From the NCBI GenBank assembly GCA_029718625.1, contig CM056380.1, positions 108,940,348 through 109,004,347 of the forward strand: a stretch of 64,000 nucleotides of DNA. The letters are read 5' to 3'. The notes beneath the pieces are model-generated. The model saw only the letters and a program-made list of their open reading frames with translations. It was not told the origin of the DNA and made no database searches. Below, one piece after another: positions 1 to 12,416 of this stretch. The position numbers were made by a program, and so were the translations under genes. This stretch comes from Synaphobranchus kaupii. Taxonomy: Eukaryota > Chordata > Actinopteri > Anguilliformes > Synaphobranchidae. How positions within the stretch are numbered: position 1 is the first letter of the stretch; every line of letters starts with the position of its first letter.

Positions 1-113
1 GACGTTGCATAAGGTTGTCGAAACAATGCCACGACGAATGCACGCCATAATGGAGGCTATAGGCAGTCCAACGAAATATTAGCGTGTGCGACTTTTTTTT
101 TGGCCAGGCAGTG
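1..113 (+). mobile_element. 3' end of a Tc1/mariner transposon
   Basis: The window opens inside a Tc1-like element. After the transposase stop at 80-82 there is a short tail ending in TTTTTTGGCCAGGCAGTG (96-113), followed by TA (114-115), the usual Tc1 target duplication. Fish Tc1 elements commonly have ends reading CACTGCCTGGCC on the other strand, which is what is seen. The 5' part lies outside the window, so completeness cannot be judged. Confidence 0.75.
2..82 (+). pseudogene. Tc1-like transposase, C-terminal fragment
   Basis: Only the last 26 codons are in the window. They read through to TAG at 80-82 and end in the motif MEAIGSPTKY, the typical Tc1 transposase C-terminus (family form ...AKGGPTKY). 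The catalytic DDE domain would lie to the left of position 1. It is the fragment of a cut-and-paste transposase and cannot be assessed for intactness. Confidence 0.7.
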
Positions 114-115
<2 letters not shown>

Positions 116-144
<29 letters not shown>

Positions 145-146
145 TA
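116..146. repeat. (CA)n microsatellite
   Basis: About 13 perfect CA dinucleotides directly after the Tc1 end, continuing into AC-rich sequence. Confidence 0.9.
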
Positions 147-468
147 ATACAAACACAGAGAGTATGTATTGTGCACAGAGGGCGGAGAATGTGCTTCAGC
201 GTAATCTCTGCAGATCCTGGGGGTTTGTAAATGGTCCTCATAATGCAATCTATTCAGAGAGGATCATCGGGCAGCTATCTGATGGATAGGCGCTCTGCTG
301 GTTCCATTATGCCAGTGTGATGGATTTATCCATCGCTTATATTTGGATTCCCTAACAGCCATTATGACCCTTTGTATCTGCTGCTTTGGTAGCCTGTTTG
401 AGGAGCCACAGAGAAAAAAAAAACTAAAAACCCAGATGAGAGGGTTTACCGAGAAGTTTACCGAGAAG

Positions 469-1070
469 TGAGGACGTTTTCAAGCTTGGAGGAGGAGGAA
501 GTGAGGACATTGTCTGACTTATATGAAGAGGAAGTAAGGACATCGTCAGGCTTAGAGGAAGTGGAAGTGAGGACATAGTCAGGCTTAGAGGAAGTAGGGA
601 CATCGTCAGGCTTAGAGGAAGTGAGGACATCATCAGGCTTAGAGGAAGTGGGCACATTGTTAGGCTTAGAGGAAGAGGAAGTGAGCACATCATCAGGCTT
701 AGAGGAAGTGGAAGTAGGGACATCGTCAGGCTTAGAGGAAGAGGAAGTGAGGACATAGTCAGGCTTAGAGGAAGTAGGGACATCGTCAGGCTTAGAGGAA
801 GTGAGCACATTGTTAGGCTTAGAGGAAGAGGAAGTGAGGACATCATCAGGCTTAGAGGAAGTAAGGACATCGTCAGGCTTAGAGGAAGAGGAAGTGAGCA
901 CATCGTTAGGCTTAGAGGAAGTGGAAGTGAGGACATAGTCAGGCTTAGATGAAGTAGGGACATCGTCAGGCTTAGAGGAAGAGGAAGTGAGCACATCATC
1001 AGGCTTAGATGAAGAGGAAGTGAGGACATTGTTAGGCTTAGAGGAAGATGAAGTGAGGACATCATCAGGC
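469..1070. repeat. 27/33-bp minisatellite
   Basis: About 20 tandem units containing GACATCGTCAGGCTTAGAGG. The units differ mainly by the presence or absence of an extra hexamer (GAGGAA or GTGGAA), so they are 27 or 33 bp. Both lengths are multiples of three, so long Leu/Ser-rich frames stay open on the minus strand. I regard those frames as artefacts. Confidence 0.9.
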
Positions 1071-2538
1071 CAGACCCAGACCAGCTGAACAGCTTAATAA
1101 AACTGAGATAGTGGAGCGATCAGATGGAATTTAAGCCGGGACACACTGTGTGCCTGTAGAACCAGGGTTATGAGCCCCAGAGAAACACTATTCTCACAGA
1201 CTAATGGGTTCATGTTCTCCAGTCTGTTGTCCAATCAGGGTTCACACAGCTCAGGTCCTCAGCTGTCACTCATTCTTCTCCCCTTTTGTGTTTATAAATT
1301 GTGACTCGCATTACAGGCTGTTCCCATTTCACACTCTTAGATGTTAATAATGAAATAGAAATTGGATCATGGACCACCCGGACGGTACACTCAACTTTTT
1401 AATACCCATCATCAGAATGACATTTTCTCCCACTGTCTCAGGAAATCTGGAGAAGCGGAAGAGGGAAACGGATTTCATTTTGAGCAGGATCGACGTATAG
1501 TGGAGTTCTCACTGCCTTACCTGAGCATCACGTGTGTGTGTGTGTGTCTGTGTGTGTGTTCCCTCACTCTACCCATACACCTTAACAGGATTAGGCTTTA
1601 CCTTTCCACACCCCTGGCCAGGTAACATTAAACCAAGTATGTGGTAGGTCCATCAGAGCCGAATCAAATAGATTTGTTTTGCATATATCAAAGAAAACTA
1701 TAATATCTTAAGTGTCTGAGAGAGATAGACGGTTAAATTGTGGCGTGCCTTTTCTCTAAATGCATGTTATGTTGTTATTCTTGTCATCCTTACGCACCTT
1801 TTCATCCCTCTCTCTAAAATCTTCAACTTCCTCCTCTTCATCACCCCGTCTTTGCTTAATGGAAAAGGGGATTTGTGTGTACAAATGGCTGAGGGCAAAT
1901 GTACCGAACAGATCTATTTGTTCTGAACAGAAAGTGATATTATCCTTCAGCTCTGCTCTCACTTGCCCTATGGGAATCCACACACAAGCCAGAGCTACAG
2001 TACTGTCAAATGTAGCACTTTTTTATATACCAGACAACTAAAACTGAATGGTGGCCAAATAAACTATAGCCACATTGCTCTATAACCACACTTAGGTTTA
2101 CTAGTTTGTTCATAGATCATTCATCCAAAATGTGTGATTCAATAAGAAAGGAACTCACACAATCTTAGAAGATGGAAGAAGGTTAATGACTGTCTTATCC
2201 AAGCACTAGAACTAACACAGGGAACATTTTCTTTGGCAAATGTTGTATTTCCTGCAGAGTCACTCCATCAGTTTTTTTTTTATAAAGTGAGGGAGGGGGT
2301 AAGGGAGTCATGTACACCATAGTCTCTTGGTGCTGCTCCACAAACAAAATAAAATAAAATAAAATTAATTTCCCGCAATATAAATCCTTATTCATCTTAT
2401 GATGTGAAAGGTTGAATCTGTTCCCTGTGTCTTGACTCTTGGGCAGGAAGAATGATCATTAATTTCTTTCTGTGGACTCGTTCAGACATTATTCTTGAAT
2501 CCCTCATACTTACTGCATTTAATTCCCCTCCAGTATTA
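1071..2538. other. Unique sequence, no gene seen
   Basis: Presumed rarb intron. It contains a short (TG)n run near 1532-1560 and an A/T-rich stretch with repeated AAAAT near 2345-2365. Frames up to 93 codons occur but show no recognisable domain or splice context. Confidence 0.6.
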
Positions 2539-4175
2539 CAGTCAAGCCGGAAAGTCTCCCCACTCCTTTCACCTTCTCCACGTTTTATTACGTTACAGAC
2601 ATATTCTACAATAGATTGAGTTCATTTTTTGTCTCAAAATTCTACACAAAATAGCCCATAACGACAAAGTGAAAACAGGTTTTTAGACATTTGTGCTAAT
2701 TTATAAAAAATCTAAATGTAAAATATCATATGTACACAAGTGTGCACACCCTTTGATATGACACCCAAAAGTGAGCTGAGGTGCATTTTGTTTCCACTGA
2801 TACTGCTTGAGATGTTTCTACAACTTAATTGGAGTCCACCTGTGATAAATTCAATTGATTGGACATGATTGGGGATTGCCAACACCTGCCTATAGAAGGT
2901 CCCACAGTTGACAGTGCATGTCAGAGCAAACTCCAAGCCATGGGGTCAAAGGAATTATCTGCAGACCTCAGAAACAGGATTGTGTCAAGGCATAGATCTG
3001 GAGAAGGGTATGAAAAAATCTCTGCAGCTTTACAGGTCCCAAAGAGCACAGTGGCCACCATCATTCATAAATGGAAGAAATTTGGAACCACCAAGAATCT
3101 TCCTAGACCTGGCTGCCCGGCCAAACTGAGCAATCGGGGAAGACGGGCCTTGGCCAGGGAGGTGAGCAGGAACCCGAGGGTCACTTTGACAGAGCTCCAG
3201 CGTATCCTTGTGGAGATGGGAGAACCTTTCAGAAGATCAACCATCCAGGCAGCACTCCACCAATCAGGCCTTTATGGTAGTGGCCAGACGGAAGCCCCTC
3301 CTTAGTAAAAGGCACATCACAGCCCGCTTGGAGTTTGCCAAAAGGCACCTAGAGGACTCTCAAACCATAAGAATCAAGATTCTCTGGTCTGATGAAACCA
3401 AAATGGAACTTTTTGGCCTGAATACCAAGCGTCACGTCTGGAGGAAACCAGGCACCGCTCATCACCTGGCTAATACCATCCCTACAGTGAAGCATGGCGG
3501 TGGCAGCATCATAATGTGGGGATGTTTTTCAGCAGCGGGAACGGGTCGACTAGTCCTGATAGAGGGAAAGATGAATGCAGCTAAGTACACCGAGATCCTT
3601 GAAGAAAACCTCCTCCAGAGCGCTCTGGACCTCAGACTGGGGCGAAGGTTTACCTTCCAACATGACAACGACCTGAAGCACACAGCAAAGAGAACAAAGG
3701 AGTGGCTTCGGAGAAAGTCTGTGCATGTCCTTGAGTGGCTCAGCCAGAGCCCAGACCTGAATCCAATTGAACATCTGTGGAAAGAGCTGAAAATGGCTGT
3801 GTACCGACGCTCCCCATCCAACCTGACGGAGCTTGCAAGGATATTCCAAGAGGATGGGCAAAAATGTCCAGAAACAAGTGTGCCAAGCTCGTAGCTTCTT
3901 TCCCAAGATGCCTTGAAGCTGTAATCACTGCCAAAGGTGCAGCAACCAAGTATTAGGCTAAGGGTGTGTACAGATATGTAACCCCTAAATAACCTATTTT
4001 TGTCAGTAAAATAAAATTGCATATTTTCTAAAAACCTGTTTTCACTTCGTCATTATTGGCTATTGTGCGTAGATGTTTGAGGCAAAAAATTAACTCAATC
4101 TATTGTAGTATAAGTCTGTAACGTAATAAAACGTGGAGAAGGTGAAAGGGGTGAGGAGACTTTCCGGCTTGACTG
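2539..4175 (+). mobile_element. Tc1/mariner transposon, full length, inactive (copy A)
   Basis: A 1637 bp element with long inverted termini of about 150 bp. Both ends begin CAGTCAAGCCGGAAAGTCTC (left at 2539; right ends at 4175 in inverse form), and TA dinucleotides flank both sides (2537-2538, 4176-4177). The inner part of each terminus repeats a GTGAAAACAGGTTTTTAG block. The single internal gene is a transposase broken by two frameshifts. Because both ends and the TA duplication are intact, it could in principle still have been moved by enzyme from another copy. A second copy lies at 34860-36478 in the opposite orientation. Confidence 0.93.
2940..3956 (+). pseudogene. Tc1-like transposase, two frameshifts
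   Basis: Starts at ATG 2940 (MGSKELSADLRNRI) with a paired helix-turn-helix DNA-binding region (Trp-less HTH then GRPR-like RPGCPAKLS), followed by a DDE catalytic domain. WSDETK near 3389, HDND near 3661 and [11 protein letters not shown] near 3752-3782 carry the presumed DD34E acidic residues. The reading frame is lost near 3273, where two bases are missing just after GLYG. It is lost again near 3853, where one base is missing compared with copy B. The stop is TAG at 3954-3956 after the family ending ATKY. One usually conserved Pro after the second Asp is Leu here. The normal length is about 340 residues, so only frameshifts, not truncation, inactivate it. Confidence 0.9.
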
Positions 4176-4276
4176 TATATCTTCTAGCTGATCCAGGCTG
4201 GTGCTATGGCCCTTGTGTGATCAGCTCTAATGTGCAGTTCTGATCAGCCTCTCCAGAGTACCCAGCAGCCCTGGAT

Positions 4277-4578
4277 ACAAGTCCCTACTCAGTCGCTCTC
4301 ATGATGTCACAGATAGAACACAAGTCCCTACTCAGTCGCTCTCATGATGTCACAGATAGACCACAAGTCCCTACTCAGTCGCTCTCATGATGCCACAGAT
4401 AGAACACAAGTCCCTACTCAGTCACTCTCATGATGTCACAGATAGAACACAAGTCCCTACTCAGTCGCTCTCATGATGTCACAGATAGAACACAAGTCCC
4501 TACTCAGTCGCTCTCATGATGTCACAGATAGAACACAAGTCCCTACTCAGTCGCTCTCATGATGTCACAGATAGAACA
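4277..4578. repeat. 43-bp minisatellite
   Basis: About seven nearly identical tandem units containing ACAAGTCCCTACTCAGTCGC and TCATGATGTCACAGATAGA. The unit is not a multiple of three. Confidence 0.95.
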
Positions 4579-5511
4579 CAGCCTACGTGTCATTCCTTCA
4601 TTGCTAATTATCTCCATGCCTGTCACATATGATCATATGTGGATACTGTTCTCCGCCCACTTGGAAACATTTCCTTTTTGCATGACAACATATCACGTAT
4701 TGGCTGTTAGAAGAAGCATGGAATATGTAAACTGAGTTCAAATATACAATACTCTTAAGAAGCAACAGGAGCCAATCTATAAGACTTTTTTTTTTTTTTT
4801 GCCACAAACTGAATGCTTTGTACAGTTAAAGACAAGACTTGTCAACTCAAGACAGAACTGAAGTGTCTTTTACAGTTATCTATAGGAAAGAATGGAGAAA
4901 TTGTGTACTGTTATCTGTTGATTAGAACTAAAACACCTAACAGGTATCTGGCCTAAATTATGCAGGTGTGCATTGTTCCTGAATAAATCTATGCTAAAGT
5001 AAATGTAACAAGGGCTCGGGTGATTTAATAATGAATAGATCTTTTCTTTATGCATGCATGAGCTGAAAGACAGTCTCAAATATCACCCAACTGTAATTAT
5101 TCTCATCTGAGTCTTTTTACAGTAGATAAGAGCACTTTATTACCACTCAAATTTAATTGCACTTTGAATTTATAGAGCTTACAGTGTGGTCTTAAACTGA
5201 AAAGATGTGTGATATTAGACACAATTATGTATTGCAAGTGTAAGATGTCCAATTTTACAATACAGGCCAATGAGATCAGTGTTGCTGCAGAGAAGATAAC
5301 TCCTAACACATCCTAATACCTTCTAACACACCCCAACGCAGCATAACACACTCTTACACCATCTAATACACCCATAGACACCCCAACATAACGTATAACA
5401 CCTCACAACACATCACAACACACTCAAACACTATCTGACACACCCTCACGCATCATAAAACCATCTAACACACCCCAAAACATAACACCTCATAACATTA
5501 GGCTATAACAG
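4579..5511. other. Unique A/T-rich sequence, no gene seen
   Basis: No recognisable coding exon. From about 5300 to 5500 there is a degenerate array of TAACACACC-like words, possibly an eroded minisatellite. Confidence 0.6.
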
Positions 5512-6944
5512 TAGCGCTAAATCTGCAGAACATATGGGCGTAGCTTTATAGCACTAACACTACAGAGCATATGGGCGTAGCTTTATAGCACTAACACTAC
5601 AGAGCATATGGGCGTAGCTTTATAGCACTAACACTACAGAGCATATGGGTGTCGCTTTATAGCACTAACACTACAGAGCATATGGGCGTAGCTTTATAGC
5701 ACTAACTCTACAGAGCATATGGGTGTCGCTTTATAGCACTAACACTACAGAGCATATGGACGTAGCTTTATAGCACTAACACTACAGAGCATATGGGTGT
5801 CGCTTTATAGCACTAACACTACAGAGCATATGGACGTAGCTTTATAGCACTAACACTACAGAGCATATGGGCGTAGCTTTATAGCACTAACACTACAGAG
5901 CATATGGGCGTAGCTTTATAGCACTAACACTACAGAGCATATGGGTGTCGCTTTATAGCACTAACACTACAGAGCATATGGGCGTAGCTTTATAGCACTA
6001 ACACTACAGAGCATATGGGCGTAGCTTTATAGCAGTAACACTACAGAGCATATGGGTGTAGCTTTATAGCACCAATACTACAGAGCATATGGGCGTAGCT
6101 TTATAGCACTAACACTACAGAGCATATGGGCGTAGCTTTATAGCACTAACACTACAGAGCATATGGGCGTAGCTTTATAGCACTAACACTACAGAGCATA
6201 TGGGCGTAGCTTTATAGCACTAACACTACAGAGCATATGGGCGTAGCTTTATAGCACTAACACTACAGAGCATATGGGCGTAGCTTCAGTAGCGCTAACG
6301 CTACAGAGCATATGGGCGTAGCTTCAGTAGCGCTAACGCTACAGAGCATATGGGCTTAGCTTCAGTAGCGCTAACACTACAGAGCATATGGCCGTAGCTT
6401 CAGTAGCGCTAACGCTACAAAGCATATGGGCGTAGCTTCAGTAGCGCTAACGCTACAGAGCATATGGGCGTAGCTTCAGTAGCGCTAACGCTACAGAGCA
6501 TATGGGCATAGCTTCAGTAGCGCTAACGCTACAGAGCATATGGGCGTAGCTTCAGTAGCGCTAACGCTACAGAGCATATGGGCATAGCTTTATAGCAGTA
6601 ACACTACAGAGCATATGGGCATAGCTTCAGTAGCGCTAACGCTACAGAGCATATGGGCGTAGCTTCAGTAGCGCTAACGCTACAGAGCATATGGGCATAG
6701 CTTTATAGCAGTAACACTACAGAGCATATGGGCATAGCTTCAGTAGCGCTAACGCTACAGAGCATATGGGCATAGCTTTATAGCAGTAACACTAGCATAT
6801 GGGCATAGCTTCAGTAGCGCTAACGCTACAGAGCATATGGGCGTAGCTTCAGTAGCGCTAACGCTACAGAGCATATGGGCATAGCTTCAGTAGCGCTAAC
6901 GCTACAGAGCATATGGGCGTAGCTTCAGTAGCGCTAACGCTAGC
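5512..6944. repeat. 37/38-bp minisatellite with two homogenised blocks
   Basis: About 38 tandem units sharing AGAGCATATGGGCGTAGCTT. Units up to about 6285 are 37 bp and continue with TATAGCACTAACACTAC. Later units are 38 bp and continue with CAGTAGCGCTAACGCTAC. Between about 6570 and 6800 the two types alternate, with hybrid units (GGCATAGCTTTATAGCAG). Confidence 0.95.
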
Positions 6945-7583
6945 AGCAGTTTCTCTTTACTCAGAGCAGTTGAGCCACTCGGTGTGTCTGCTGCAGTGAG
7001 ATTTTGTACGCGTGGCATTATTATTATATTATTATATCATTATTACACCTCCCCTCTGACGGCTTTCACATGTTTGGGAGAACATTTTCCCCGGGAGTAA
7101 TGTAATGAGATAAAACAATGTCATACTGGTGTCTTTCCTGACACTGCAAGAGTCATCCCTCTAAAACCTTTTAATCACAGTCTGAATTAATTACTCTACA
7201 CAACTAGGGGGCACCATGTGGAAAATCTGGGGCTGGTATCATTGACCGATATTTCTCTGCCCTATATTAGCCGATGCCTGCCTGCTTTACATTGCAGCAC
7301 AAATGCCAACTCTAACCGAGTTTCCACATTCGTGTAAGAAGTAGATGGGTACACCTCAACTTATGGAGCAAATTCTGTTTATTTTTTTATTTATTTTTTT
7401 TATTAAAAAGATACTTGAGCTTGCTTTATTATTACACAGAGAGCCTCTGTATGGGTTTGCTTGTGAGTTTGGCTGATAAAAAATGATGACTTAAATAAAT
7501 AAAATTAGTTCAAATGACTAATATGCTAATCTTTGAGCATGACATCGATGGCGCATCGAATTCATGGTGCCTCTGGTGCATGA
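6945..7583. other. Unique sequence, no gene seen
   Basis: A/T-rich presumed intron sequence with a T-rich run near 7376-7400. I see no exon, RNA gene or element. Confidence 0.6.
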
Positions 7584-8765
7584 ACAAACCCCAATTCCAA
7601 AAAAGTTGGAGCAGTATGCAAAATGCACGTAAAAGCAGAAAGCAGTGATTTGTAAATTATCTTTTACATTTATTTAATTGAAAACAGTAAAAAGAAAAGA
7701 CATTTAATGTTTTACCTTATAAACTTTATTGATTTTCGTAAATATACACTAATTCCAAACTTTATGCCTGCAACACGTTCCCAAAAAGTTGGGACAAGGG
7801 CAAAAAAAAAGACTGGGAAGTTTAAAAAAACACCTGTTTGGAACATTCCACAGGTAAACAGGTGATGCTATCATGACTGGGTATAAAAGGATGTCAAAAG
7901 TCTCTTGATAGCTTATTTTCCAGTAATCTTACAAGCGATACTATAACCTCTCTCCATTTGAATGGATCTCTATGGGAATTGGGGGGTGGGACTAGATTTA
8001 GCTGTAAATTATGCTGGAACAGTATGGAACCCATAGTTGGCTAAATGGCTGTAAGTCATCAAGGGTCTGAGGTATCAAACAAACCTCAAACCATCACTCT
8101 GCGGCCATATATGCATTAGATATGGATGGATCACTTTAAGAGTTGTTCTTTTGACTCATTTTCCTATTGAACTCTATGGAAAAATAAGTCAGGAGAAACA
8201 ACCCTTAAAGTGATCCATCCATATCTACTGCATATCTGGCAGCAGAGTGATGGTTTAAGGCTTGTTTGATACCACAGACCCTTGATGACTTACAGCCATT
8301 TAGCCAACCATGGGTTCCATACTATTCCCGTGTAATTTACAGCTTAATCTAGTCCCACCCCCCAATTCCCATAGAGATCAATTCAAATGGAGAGAGGTTA
8401 TAGTATCGCTTGTAAGATTACCTGAAAATAAGATATCAAGAGACTTTTGATATCCTTTTATACCCAGTCATGATAGCATCACCTGTTTGCCTGTGGAATG
8501 TTCCAAACAGGTGTTTTTTAAACTTCCCAGTCTTTTTTTTTTTTTGCCCCTGTCCCAACTTTTTTGGAACGTGTTGCAGGCATCAAATTTGGAATTAGCG
8601 TATATTTACCAAAGTCAATAAAGTTGATAAGGTAAAACATTAAATATGTTTTCTTTCTTTTCTGTTTTCAATTAAATATATGTCAAAGAGAATTTACAAA
8701 TCGCTGCTTTCTGCTTTTATGTGCATTTTACATACTGTCCCAACTTTTCGGGAATTGGGGTTTGT
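7584..8765. mobile_element. Fold-back (snap-back) DNA element, complete copy
   Basis: A 1182 bp near-palindrome. The left end begins ACAAACCCCAATTCC and the right end is its inverse, finishing GGAATTGGGGTTTGT. The two arms, each about 550 bp, mirror each other almost throughout and meet at a short centre near 8150-8190 around TGACTCATTTTCC. There is no coding capacity, so it is non-autonomous. The flanks show no clear target duplication, so the superfamily is not assigned. Two damaged relatives occur at 40318-41060 and 41861-42181. Confidence 0.88.
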
Positions 8766-9777
8766 ATGTTGCGTCATCTTATCAGCTATAATCGGGCTGA
8801 TACTGCTGCAACCCCCTATATGACCTTTCACCCCTATTCACAGCACACAGACCGACTTACGCAACTTACAGTTTATTCATTCACAGTAATGTGTAACTAG
8901 AACACCTAAATTCCATAATATATATTCTAACAAGATATTTTATTACATTAAAAGCGGGCGGGGGGGTAGCAAAGCACAAAATTGAGGTTACATTGATGGT
9001 GGACTGCAGGCAGTTTTATGCTGCATAATAGCCATTCATCTGCTGCTGTGGAGCAATTGCCCTTGAACAACAGAAATGTATTATTTTTTTTTCAACAGAG
9101 ACAGCCTGTTAGTAACCGAGTCCCTTTCAAAGAAAAATGAGCATATCTGCATCTACATTTTTATTTTTTTTCGTACCCACAGGCTACAGGAGAATTATCA
9201 CCGTTATGCCGCATCATTTAAGGTCTGTGGGCTGCGAGAGATTGTCCGAACCAGTTTGCTACAGTGACGATTATCGTCTTTGAAAGGAAAGCGCTGTGAA
9301 AACACCATTAGACATTGAGGCTGTTTAATGTGTTTTAGTGCTCAGCGGAGGAGGGGGGTGTGGACGCGCTGTGTGTGTTTACAGGAAGCGGAGAGAGACT
9401 CCGCCTTGCACTCGCTGCCAGTTTGGCTACAGGGCCAGCGGAGGGATAATCCAGTCAGCCCTACAGCTTTAGTGCACCCGGGCCTTCTGGGGCCTAACCG
9501 CATCTGACAGCGCAGTGTTACAGGCACGGCAATGGAGATATCACTTATTCATTTATTGCTTATTTATTTGAGTTTAGCTTCCACAGATTTATTGGCTGGC
9601 ATGGTTAATAAATGAATCCCTTTGTGAGAAGTGTGAACCCAGATTACCTCGTCTGTGGGCGAGTGTGGCAGAACGGGGCGGTACGTATTTACACAGCTTG
9701 GGGATGAGTAAAGACCTTCATACAGGGAAGGGATAACCTGAATTTGAGAATGAGAATAACATAAAGGCTTGTGTCTG
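8766..9777. other. Unique sequence, no gene seen
   Basis: Presumed intron. It has T-rich runs and a short G-run near 8955. Nothing recognisable as an exon was found. Confidence 0.55.
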
Positions 9778-10050
9778 TCAGGGGTCTGCATGAGGATTCC
9801 CAGCCAATCAGGGGTCTGCATGAGGATGCACAGCCAATCACGGGTCTGCATGAGAATGCACAGCCTGTCTGGGGTCTGCATGAGGATGCCCAGCCAATCA
9901 GGGGTCTGCATGAGAATGCACAGCCTGTCTGGGGTTTGCATGCGGAATGCCCAGTCAATCTGGGGTCTGCATGAGGATTCCCAGCCAATCAGGGGTCTGC
10001 ATGAGGATGCCCAGCCAATCTGGGGTCTGCATGAGAATGCGCAGCCTGTC
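9778..10050. repeat. 30-bp minisatellite
   Basis: About nine units built on GGGGTCTGCATGAGGATGCC, ending in either CAGCCAATCA or CAGCCTGTCT. Open frames on both strands follow from the unit length and are not evidence of coding. Confidence 0.93.
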
Positions 10051-10691
10051 CCGGCCACACCCAATTATCAGCCTCCTCCACTGCCACCTGACTAATGTCC
10101 AATCACCAGTCTGCTTTTTTTTGCCATGCAGGAAGTAATTGCCTTTTCTCAGGAACCTTTATGGGAATATGCAGCATTAATGAGGCTGTGAATCTGTGAG
10201 ATTTGGAGGGTGTCCAGCAGACCGCTGCCAGTGTCAGCATTTCTCATCTGTTTCACTGCGCAGGCATCTGTCCCTGGAAGTGGCAGCAGAAACCCCAGCA
10301 GAGCCTCTTCCTTTCACAGCCCTAGGGGGAGCAAAGGCACCTGGGATAGGTCACATGACTGAGGAGCTACAGGCCCTGCTGTTCAAACATGGCCCCTGTT
10401 ACCATCCCATAGCTTTGACTGGTGAAACTCGGACACTGTTATTTGGTCTTTGGTTGAATCTGCATTATAGATTGTGTGTGTTTTTTTTTTTCTGTAGCGC
10501 AGGATGTAGCAGCAAAGGGAGGGACCTTATTGACTCATTGATATCTGACTCATTGAGCACCCACAATGCACTGCAGTCTTGAAGCATTGTGATTGTAACA
10601 GAGTTGGGCAGTCACTGCGCAGTGTTTTAACTAGGTATGTGAATCAAATAACGCACTAAACTGGGTTATTCTTCTCAGTATCACTTTTTTA
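10051..10691. other. Unique sequence, no gene seen
   Basis: No recognised exon. A 128-codon frame at 10196-10582 has no domain signature and is considered chance. Confidence 0.5.
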
Positions 10692-10794
10692 TTTTAAGGT
10701 TCCGTTATGAAGAATTTGTAAACCATTAGTAAATGATCTATTAACCATTTATAAAGTGTTTGGTTTACAAATTCTTTATAACAGAACCTTAAAA
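10692..10794. mobile_element. Small palindromic MITE
   Basis: A 103 bp sequence whose left end TTTTAAGGTTCCGTTATGAA and right end are inverse complements over about 38 bp each with a few mismatches. The termini are exactly complementary (TTTTAAGGTT / AACCTTAAAA). It has no coding potential and looks like a miniature inverted-repeat element. Confidence 0.75.
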
Positions 10795-12416
10795 TGTACC
10801 TTTTCCAACAGTCCCACGCCAGGCATGTCAACAGAGAGCTTAAGGAACGACGACAGGTATTAAATATATTAACATGTGCATGCTTTATTTTGGAGCCCCG
10901 TACACTAAAGCTAAGTTATTGTTAGTGTTTGCATAGTTATATCTGGGCTATGAGCCTACACCAGCCTGTGGATGTCCATTTAGGCACATTTCCAGTCATT
11001 GTTTGCTCAGAAACTGCTGTTCCAGGCACAAACGTGCTGCGTATTGAACATGATGTACCTTCATACCTGATAGCTTACTCCCACTCTCCCCTGCCTGCCC
11101 GTAGGCTGTGTGGGAAAGGAGGACAGCGCGCCAACCCGGTTCAGCACAAATATGATACATATTTAATGTAAACAGTTTAATAGAAATAACATAGCAATGT
11201 TGCAATCTGCATGTATCAAAAAAATTATTCACGCAACATTACGGCTGAGAGCGTGGCTTTGATTAACACACCTAATTGCTGTTGGATCTGCTTGATATAT
11301 TCGCTAAGTTAATTTAGCTCGTCACTGTGGTTAAATACCTGTGAAGTGTAGTGAATTATCTCAGTTCAGAGAACAGAAACCTGTAGATTGACGGCCTCCT
11401 CTGTGGTTTAAGTCAGTTAAGATGACTCAATGTATCTGAATTAACCCTGGCCCACAACATATCTCACTGTTCTCAGACCTGGGTTCGTCGGTTTCACTCC
11501 TGCAGAATTCACCTATAGTTATGTCTGCATGAGCTGTATACTGAATACTGATCAAATTTAATTCAAAATTCTACATAGAAAGATGTGTGTGTTGAAGGCT
11601 GCTTAATAAACACATTTGCCTAATGTCTGTCCCTTCAGCTAATTAGTGGCAGCTGTCTTGTGTACGCTTAATTTGTTTTCTGAATAATTTCCTCTAAGGT
11701 CCATTGTACAGCTAATTATTCATAATCCACTAAAGCTGAATGCCTGTCTGTTTTTAAGGGTGTGAAGCTGAATAAACATTACTTCCACTTGTTTTCATGT
11801 GTTTGAACAAACATATTTCAAAAGTACAACGATGTGTCAAAATATAGTTCAGAATGTAATGAACAGATTAATAAAACATCATAATTATGACGTTTATGAT
11901 TATTATTATGGTTAATATTATAATATTTTTGTTATCATTATTATCATTATAGCTCCTCACCCCCGAACAACTGTACTTTTATTTGAGTAGAGTTTGATTT
12001 TCATAATCTGTTTCAGAAAACGGTATCATCCAGAGTATTTACTGACAAGCCAGATCTTAGACAGTAGTGATAAAGAACAGACAGTAGCTTTGTTCAGTGC
12101 CAGTGTAGTTTCAGTCAAAGATATTACATTTATTCTTCAGAGGTAACTGCTAATATTTCCCCTGTTTTTCCAGTCATAGTTTATAACCTAGTTTTAAACT
12201 ATCAAGGGTTATACTGTAGCTGTCGAAAATCATGTCTGGAATATAACACTGCGTAAATATTGTATGCCTTCTTGCATTATCAATGTTTAATTTTATTTCC
12301 AGCGTGGGTCTTACTCAGCAAGGCGAGGTGCCTCTTTGCAGTAGAGATGTTTTTACATCAGTTGAGTTTACAGATGGAGTACAAGTCCTTTGTTCTGTCT
12401 GATGCAGGGCTTGAGC
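10795..12416. other. Unique sequence, no gene seen
   Basis: Presumed rarb intron, A/T-rich, with an ATT/TTA-rich patch at about 11880-11955. No nuclear-receptor DNA-binding-domain exon was recognised on the minus strand. Confidence 0.55.

Noticed and set aside
5512..6944. CRISPR-like regular spacing
   Set aside because: Units are contiguous with no unique spacers, in a vertebrate context; it is a minisatellite.
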